From assembly GCA_946807835.1 (NCBI GenBank), contig OX327700.1, positions 26,200,001 through 26,264,000 on the forward strand: 64,000 nucleotides of DNA. The letters run 5' to 3'. The stretch is from Ailanthus altissimus. Taxonomy: Eukaryota > Streptophyta > Magnoliopsida > Sapindales > Simaroubaceae. Shown here piece after piece: positions 57,051-64,000 of the stretch (positions are counted from its first letter, which is position 1; every line of letters starts with the position of its first letter). Both the position numbers and the translations under genes were made by a program. The notes below the pieces were generated by a model. That model was given only the letters and a program-made list of their open reading frames with translations. It ran no database searches and was not told where the DNA came from.

Positions 57051-60000
57051 GAAAACCAGAACCCCTTTAGGTAAATGATTGGAATCTCTTTATTTCTAAA
57101 AGTTATATTATTTATTTTCTGCGAAGCAGAAGTATTTTCATTCTCTTTGATAGTATTCTGGAAAACTAGGATCGTATTGCATACTCAAATTGAGTGTGGT
57201 TGAGAGTGATTGGAAGCCAGTACATGAATGTTATGGCAAACTAGCGATAAGAAATAAAAATCACAAGCTTACTTTTTTCTATCTTTTGCTCGCTTACTTC
57301 TTTCAATCCAGTGTAGATTTTTAGTGAAGACTTTTAACGCATGTGCACAACATCAAGTGAAATTGGATTAATTAGTAGGTGCTTGGTTTTATCATGGATG
57401 AGATCTCAGAAAGACTCGTTTTAGAATAGTATGTTGTGTTGTTCTGAGCTATACATTCCTGGTTATCTTATTCTTATATGCCATGATAGATGAGTATAAA
57501 TATGATGGCACAATTAAATTCTTCTTACAGGTGAACATAGTTTTGAAGTTTTGTACTTTTTTAATGGTTGTGGTTAAGTTCTATGGAGAGTGATGATCAC
57601 GATCTTTGCAGAACTCTTTGGATAAAGTGATGAGGGTTGAAACTACCAAATTTTCTGTTATAAAGGTTCAATAAATGGGCTTAAAATTTATGCAATAAAT
57701 GTTATATTCGTTGAAGTTGATGTGTTTTCATTTCCCAGCTGTGTAGGCATTTTGAGTGTTAGATAAAACTAAAAAGTAATACTGAATTCTTGGATTGAGA
57801 AGTATGATCCTTCACAGTTAATGGTAGCATGATCCTTTGATCTATCAGTAGTTTCTGATGCTAAAGTTTGCTTTGTTAGCTATTGTCAATTAATGTTGCT
57901 TTCTGAGGTCAGTGATCTCAAAATAGTGAACACAAAATAAATATTTCCTTTTATAGGCCTTCTTTCCCAACTTAATGGCAACTCTAGAGGTTCAGTAAGT
58001 GGTTTATGATGTGTGTGTAAAATGAAAATCTTGTCAGAGCATGATGATACTGTGTGATTGATGACTTAAAGTAGTAGTAGATATCAACTCTTAAACTTTC
58101 TGTTACGCATATCACATCCTGCTAACTTTGGTATTATATTTTCAGATGAGATGATACCTCTACTTTTGCTCCATCTACTGTGCCGGTTTCTCCTCAATGA
58201 ACTGGTGCCTACTTGTAAAATTTAATCCATTGCAGATGGATATAACTGCCAGTTCCAAGGGGGATTTTGTCCCTCAGGTAGCAGCTAAGTGGTTTACCAA
58301 CGAGTCCCTCTATGTTCACCGGGCACATGGTTTACAAGGTCCAGAATGAAAGGAGCATGTCACCCCACATTAATATAATATGTCTTGGTTATGGAACTCC
58401 ATTAGGAAAACAACCAAGAACATATTAATGAATGGGTATGCTGCTAACTGCTGCCGCTGAATTATAAAAATCACTGTTGGGGGGCATGAAACCCGGTTTC
58501 CCACAGAAGAACTCGAACAAGACAAGAATTCCTGTCTCCTTCAGTGACATGTTAACAAATGTTTTATTATTATAACAGGTTTTTTAAATTATTAAATACA
58601 TAATGAAAGCAAAAGACCTTGCTTTTTTATTTTTATTTTTCCCTTTTACACATTGTTTTCTATTATGGGTAAAGCAGACCCAGAAGCATTTTCAATTTGC
58701 TTGCCCATCAAGTTTGGGATAATGCTAACTGCTGTTTCTTAAAACAGGCTGCCTAGATTCTTCTGGTTCTGATATTATGTCTTTAAACATTTTTTTATAT
58801 TTTATGTTTGTAAAGAAGATATTATAATATTTTAGATCATCTCTCCACCGATACAAGTTTTAAAAAAAATTCTGTGACCATGAACAATTGAACAATCGGA
58901 AGTACAAGGAGGCAGCTCTATAATAATATGTTTATTCTTTTTTTTTCTGAAACCTAATATAATAATTAACAATGACTAGATTAAGAAAAACATATTATCA
59001 GCTATCACAATTTATTAATTTCAGGAAAGTAATGGATAGAACAACAATATGATGTTATAAAGAAAAATATTTTACTAGATTGTTGTATGAAAATACCTCC
59101 TCTACCTTTAATTAGTGAACTTGTCTTTCTTATTCGCGAGGCTAAATGTTTGTTATTAATTCAAAGTATTAATTTGTTAAGTAATATTTTTTATTTGTTT
59201 ATATATATTTATATATTTAAAATTTACTCAATTTTTATTTGATGTAAAACATAATATTTTCATCCATTTGACACTTACGTCGTGATTTTATTCAAATTTA
59301 TGAATTAACCTAATTCATATTGTACATCTTTCTGGGAATATAAAGATCCATTACTTACATAATAATTTTTATTGAGAATTAAAATAATTTTCAGAATCTA
59401 CTTGGTATTGCTCGTTCTCTCAAATTACAAAGAATTTTATATTTCATGTGATAATTTTTATTATGACAATTTTAGGGATCTATATATAAATTAAATTTTA
59501 AATTTATTTTAATATCATTGTTATAGATGGAGCGTTTGTTATTAATCTAAAAAATTAATTTATTAAATAATACTACATATTTATCTATATATATTTAAAA
59601 CTCATTAATTTTTTATTCGACATGGAACATAATACTAAAAAAAAATGATTTGTTAAGAAATTGTTATTAATATGCTGTCAATTTTTGTTTTAAATAATGA
59701 GTTATCTTTGGTATTTTCACTTGTCAAACAAATAGTTAGGTGAATGAAGTCTGATAACAAATAAGTTATCAAGATGAATAGCATTGCTTTGGTATTTTGC
59801 TTTTACATTCATTCGTATTTTACATTCTCGCTTTTCTTCGAAATATCTCATCACAGTTTTTATGAATTTGTTACTGACAACAATATTTCACATTCATAAT
59901 ACAAAAGAATGAGGCCACTCAATTTAAGGGCGATATTTTTTGTGATAATTTGTTAACTTAGCACAAGAATAACATTAAATTACCTGGGTTTATTTGATTT

Positions 60001-60860
60001 AAAATGACCAAATTATTAAACATTTGCATTAATACAGCATCATTAAATTTATTGATCCGATTAACTCATTTGTGAGGCAACTAAATATTTGAATCATTAT
60101 CACATGAATAAAAGTTTAAAAAAATTCATAATTATAATATAATATTGTATTAATTAAAATATAAAATTTGTGTGACAATTTTATAATTCTAATACTACTT
60201 TACTTCAAATTATATTTTAAAGAAATGATGTATTTGTGTTTGATATTAACTCAAAAACAACTTTTTTTTTTGAGAAAATGCTACGAAGTATGAATAGTTG
60301 CATAATAAGCAATATAATTTTTTTTAAATAGTTGCATTATAAACAATATAGTTTTTTTTTAAATAAGATTTTAAATCTGAGAGAACTTGGATGGTATATT
60401 ATTGAGAAAGAGGGTCCAAAATATTTAAAAAAAATCTAAACTCCCTAATTTAAATGACAGTTTCATTATTTTATTTTTAAAATTACTTAAAAATACCTTT
60501 TTCCGTTAAATTTTTTTATATAAATTTTTGTTGAGGAATTATTTTTATTATCATGTAAAACACAAAATTCTAAATATAATAATATTAATAATAAATTAAT
60601 TTTTTTTGTCATTATCACTAAAGAAAGATATTTTTAAATAATTTTAAAAATAATAAAATGAAATTATTTTTTAAATCAAAATTTAAAAGTTTAAACATCT
60701 TTTATTCCTTACGAAAAAGAGGGACAGATCCATAATTGCGAATAGGAATGTGCTGATGGCTCAGCCACCATGATATCCAGTCTACACAATTTTAAAGTTA
60801 AAAGTCAAAGGGTAGAGGCACCCAGATATTTTAAACCGTTAGATCCGCTTTTGACAATCC
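57051..60860. other. 3' region of the PPR gene, then AT-rich intergenic DNA
   Basis: 57051 to about 58500 has gene-like base composition but no frame, so it is probably a long 3' UTR, perhaps with introns (for example an acceptor-like TTATATTTTCAG near 58145). 58600-60700 is AT-rich. A direct repeat of about 110 bases (59140-59265 and 59525-59640) shares GTTTGTTATTAATTCAA-like, TTTATATATATTTA-like and ACATAATA strings. Confidence 0.45.
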
Positions 60861-60873
60861 AACGGCCAGAGAA

Positions 60874-60909
60874 AAACCCTAAACGCAATGGCCAAATCTC
60901 TCTATAAAA
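60874..60909 (+). promoter_or_regulatory. EF1A copy 2 promoter: telo-box and TATA box
   Basis: AAACCCTAAA (60874-60883) is a telo-box and TATAAAA (60903-60909) a TATA box. Transcription would begin about 30 bases later, giving a leader exon of about 100 bases before the leader intron. Confidence 0.75.
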
Positions 60910-61034
60910 TCATAGCGCTCCTTTTTCAACAATCTACTTGCTTAAACACTCTCTCAGTTTCTGCATAGGCGGCGAGGGAGACTCTTCTAGCGAGTTATTT
61001 ATTATCTTTTAATTTCTCTTCAGCTGCTTTACAG

Positions 61035-61744
61035 GTTCAGATCTCTCTTCCTTCCTTAGTTGATTTCGAATTTCTGATATTTATTTAACATTTGGATCTA
61101 TTTTCAGTAGTTTGAATGTGCTTTTAGATATGGGTTTAGATTTTTATTGTGGAAAATGTGAGTTAATATGTTTTGGGTTTGATATTAATAGGGTAGTTTT
61201 GTTAAGATCTGTTGCTGTATATGTAAGTTTTATGTCCAGATTAGTCGATTATATGGTTAATTTATGTCTTGTTTTTATCTAACTTGAGGTGCTTTTGTTG
61301 AAAGTGATTCATGTTTTGATATTTTTCATGTTAAATTTGTATTAAGATTTCGAATTATGTGTTTTTGGACAGCAGCTACAACTGGAAACTCTTAATGGTT
61401 AATAAGTAATACAATTAATCATTGGGTTCCAATTGTCTAATTAATTTGAATGGTAAAAGTTTGATTTTTTTTTGTGAGAATGGTGTTGTATGTATATGTT
61501 TGAAATTTTCGAATTTCACCAGGTGATATGTCATCGCGATACTGTCTCTTCATGTTGAAATTTGCTGCTGAAGTATTAAGATCCGATCATGTAATTGGTT
61601 CTAAATTTGAGGATAAGATGATATGCTTTACAAAAAATTATGATTTGAGATATTATACTCTATAGAATATATATTTTCCCACTATAGTTGATAATATCTC
61701 TCTATAATACTTTTCTGAATTCATGTGTTGTTATTTTGTTTCAG
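61035..61744 (+). other. Leader intron of EF1A copy 2
   Basis: The donor CTTTACAG|GTTCAGATC is at 61035 and the acceptor TTTTGTTTCAG ends at 61744. The 710-base intron ends 23 bases upstream of the start codon. The CAG|GTTCAGATC donor context is typical of plant EF1A leader introns. Its length and sequence differ from those of copy 1. Confidence 0.75.
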
Positions 61745-61767
61745 CTTTTTTACCCTAAAATTGCATA

Positions 61768-63244
61768 ATGGGTAAGGAGAAGTTTCACATCAACATTGTG
61801 GTCATTGGCCACGTCGACTCTGGAAAGTCGACCACCACCGGACACTTGATCTACAAGCTTGGTGGTATTGACAAGCGTGTGATTGAAAGGTTTGAAAAGG
61901 AAGCTGCTGAGATGAACAAGAGGTCATTCAAGTACGCTTGGGTGCTCGACAAGCTTAAGGCTGAGCGTGAACGTGGTATTACCATTGATATTGCCTTGTG
62001 GAAGTTTGAGACCACAAAGTACTACTGCACCGTCATTGATGCTCCTGGACACCGTGACTTTATCAAGAACATGATTACTGGTACCTCACAGGCTGACTGT
62101 GCCGTCCTCATCATTGACTCCACTACTGGTGGTTTTGAAGCTGGTATTTCCAAGGATGGTCAGACTCGTGAGCACGCCCTGCTTGCTTTTACCCTTGGAG
62201 TGAAGCAGATGATTTGCTGCTGTAACAAGGTGAACCTTAGACAAATTTTGAACTGCTGTGGCTTTGAGTTTTAACACTGGAGTTTAACTGTTGTTACTTG
62301 CTATGTATTAAAAGAGGGTTGGAACTAATATTTTGTTTGCAAAATGATTTGTGCAGATGGATGCCACCACCCCCAAGTACTCCAAGGCCAGGTATGATGA
62401 AATCGTGAAGGAAGTCTCTTCCTACCTGAAGAAGGTCGGATACAACCCTGAGAAGATCCCCTTTGTCCCCATCTCTGGTTTTGAGGGTGACAACATGATT
62501 GAGAGGTCTAACAACCTGGACTGGTACAAGGGCCCAACCCTCCTCGAGGCTCTTGACCAGATCAATGAGCCAAAGAGGCCCTCAGACAAGCCCCTCCGTC
62601 TCCCACTTCAGGATGTGTACAAGATTGGCGGTATTGGAACTGTCCCAGTGGGTCGTGTTGAGACTGGTGTCCTGAAGCCCGGTATGGTTGTGACATTTGC
62701 CCCATCTGGACTGACCACTGAAGTTAAGTCTGTTGAGATGCACCACGAAGCTCTCCAGGAGGCCCTGCCAGGTGACAATGTTGGTTTCAACGTGAAGAAC
62801 GTTGCAGTTAAGGATCTCAAGCGTGGATTCGTTGCTTCCAACTCCAAGGATGACCCTGCCAAGGAGGCTGCCAACTTCACCTCCCAGGTCATCATAATGA
62901 ACCACCCTGGCCAGATCGGAAATGGATATGCCCCAGTGTTGGACTGCCACACCTCCCACATTGCAGTCAAGTTTGCCGAGCTGTTGACCAAGATTGACAG
63001 GCGATCTGGTAAGGAGCTTGAGAAGGAGCCGAAATTCTTGAAGAACGGAGACGCTGGGATGGTGAAGATGGTTCCCACCAAGCCCATGGTTGTTGAGACC
63101 TTCTCCGAGTACCCACCACTTGGTCGTTTTGCCGTAAGGGATATGCGTCAAACAGTGGCTGTTGGTGTCATCAAGAATGTGGAGAAGAAGGATCCATCGG
63201 GTGCTAAGGTCACCAAGTCTGCAGCTAAGAAGGGTGGAAAATGA
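61768..63244 (+). CDS. EF1A: Translation elongation factor 1-alpha, copy 2
   Basis: Two coding exons, 61768-62229 and 62357-63244, with a 127-base intron, give 449 residues. The layout, exon lengths and intron position match copy 1 exactly, and the proteins are the same residue for residue as far as I can see. [18 protein letters not shown] (split by the intron), SGFEGDNM and the KKGGK tail are all intact. By eye the two coding sequences differ at about 15 sites (nine in exon 1, six in exon 2), all synonymous, and the introns at about six of 127. It is transcribed toward the right edge, with its promoter facing that of copy 1 across the PPR gene. Its function is delivery of aminoacyl-tRNA to the ribosome. 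Confidence 0.98.
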
Positions 63245-64000
63245 GATGATTTTGGTAGACATCAATCTACTTTTAGTTAGGTTTATCTTCTATCTTTTAT
63301 GTTATTGTGGGTCTGTCTGTTTTGTTTTTCTTTATTGGTTCCATGGACAACTTTATATACAGCTGCTTCCATCACGGTCACTCTGCACGTTGAGCAATTG
63401 GACAATATTCTTTGGTTGCTGAACTGGCTGTTATGGAGGATCTGATTTTTCATTTTGTTAATTTGGTTTTATAGCATTTAATTGAGTTGTGATGTTGGTC
63501 TTGTATTTCAAACTTCTTGGTTTAAATTTTATAGTTGCAATTTGAAATTTATTTTTTAGTTTTCTGTTAGGTTCTTATAATGAATCATCGTTTTGCTGCT
63601 ATTATATAAGCTAGTAAATCAGCACACTGGAAAATTCACGTTGCATTAAGTTGCTTGTATTTGATCGTGCAACTATATATTTGCTTTATATAGGCAAGTT
63701 TCATATATGGCTGTTGTCCACTGTGTTACTGTGTTAGGCCTTGTGCATTTATGAGTAGACCGTCAAGCTAAATTGCCGTTTGGCGTTCGCCTTACGATTT
63801 GTGTGTTATATTTGTAAATGGTCGTTTGTTGTTGTTACAAGAGTGAATGGTAAGTTGGGGAATTTAAAATGCTGATGGTACGGGAACTTCAACATGGAAG
63901 TTTGAAATTTTAATTTTAGTGTGATATATGAGCTGTCTAATGACAAATCCTGCCACTACACCACGGCAACAACACAATAATAACAAATTAAAGATGATTA
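63245..64000 (+). other. 3' UTR of EF1A copy 2 and downstream DNA
   Basis: A T-rich 3' UTR follows the stop at 63242-63244, with no recognisable similarity to that of copy 1. The remaining few hundred bases hold no gene I can support. The 86-codon frame at 63162-63422 overlaps the EF1A end and is a shadow. Confidence 0.55.

Noticed and set aside
63162..63422. 86-codon frame at the end of EF1A copy 2
   Set aside because: Out-of-frame shadow spanning the EF1A stop codon and 3' UTR.

Overview
The window is nuclear DNA from a eudicot plant. It is very AT-rich, its genes have GT-AG introns, it carries plant-type telo-box promoters, and most of it is made of broken plant transposons (Mutator, L1-type LINE, Ty1/copia, Ty3/gypsy-like LTRs, a Helitron-like end). 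I cannot name the genus from sequence alone. No prokaryotic-style operon, CRISPR array, rRNA or tRNA gene was recognised.

Layout. 0.5-1.4 kb: copia gag remnant (minus strand). 5.7-10.7 kb: decayed autonomous Mutator-like element with a broken MURA-type transposase and a tandem duplication near its right end. 11.1-13.3 kb: first copy of a dispersed, non-coding repeat family, then a Helitron-like 3' terminus. 15.2-17.8 kb: intact six-exon gene for the 20S proteasome beta-7 subunit (PBG1 type). 19.07-19.16 kb: minus-strand foldback that looks like a microRNA precursor, with a TATA box upstream. 19.8-20.4 kb: large inverted-repeat MITE. 22.0-23.9 kb: second copy of the dispersed repeat. 24.36-29.85 kb: LINE lacking ORF1, split by a 1,339-bp solo LTR with a perfect 5-bp target duplication. 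32.27-37.79 kb: complete but dead copia element with both LTRs, PBS and target duplication. 41.3-46.2 kb: tandem repeats, two LTR remnants and one possible small gene. 46.38-50.54 kb: a 4.16-kb non-autonomous element with terminal inverted repeats, a 9-bp flanking repeat and an internal 275-bp tandem array.

The right end (52.6-64 kb) is the gene-dense part. Two elongation factor 1-alpha genes sit in opposite orientation, promoters facing each other, about 7.3 kb apart from start codon to start codon. A P-class pentatricopeptide-repeat gene lies between them and starts only a few hundred bases from the first EF1A promoter. The EF1A coding sequences encode the same 449-residue protein and share a 127-base intron of identical length, yet their leaders, leader introns and 3' UTRs do not match. 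This looks like gene conversion limited to the coding unit.

The working genes are housekeeping: protein synthesis (EF1A), protein degradation (PBG1) and probably organelle RNA processing (PPR). The least expected signals are the microRNA-like foldback, the 4.16-kb tandem-repeat-bearing element, and the EF1A inverted pair. All calls were made by eye; no alignment or folding program was run.
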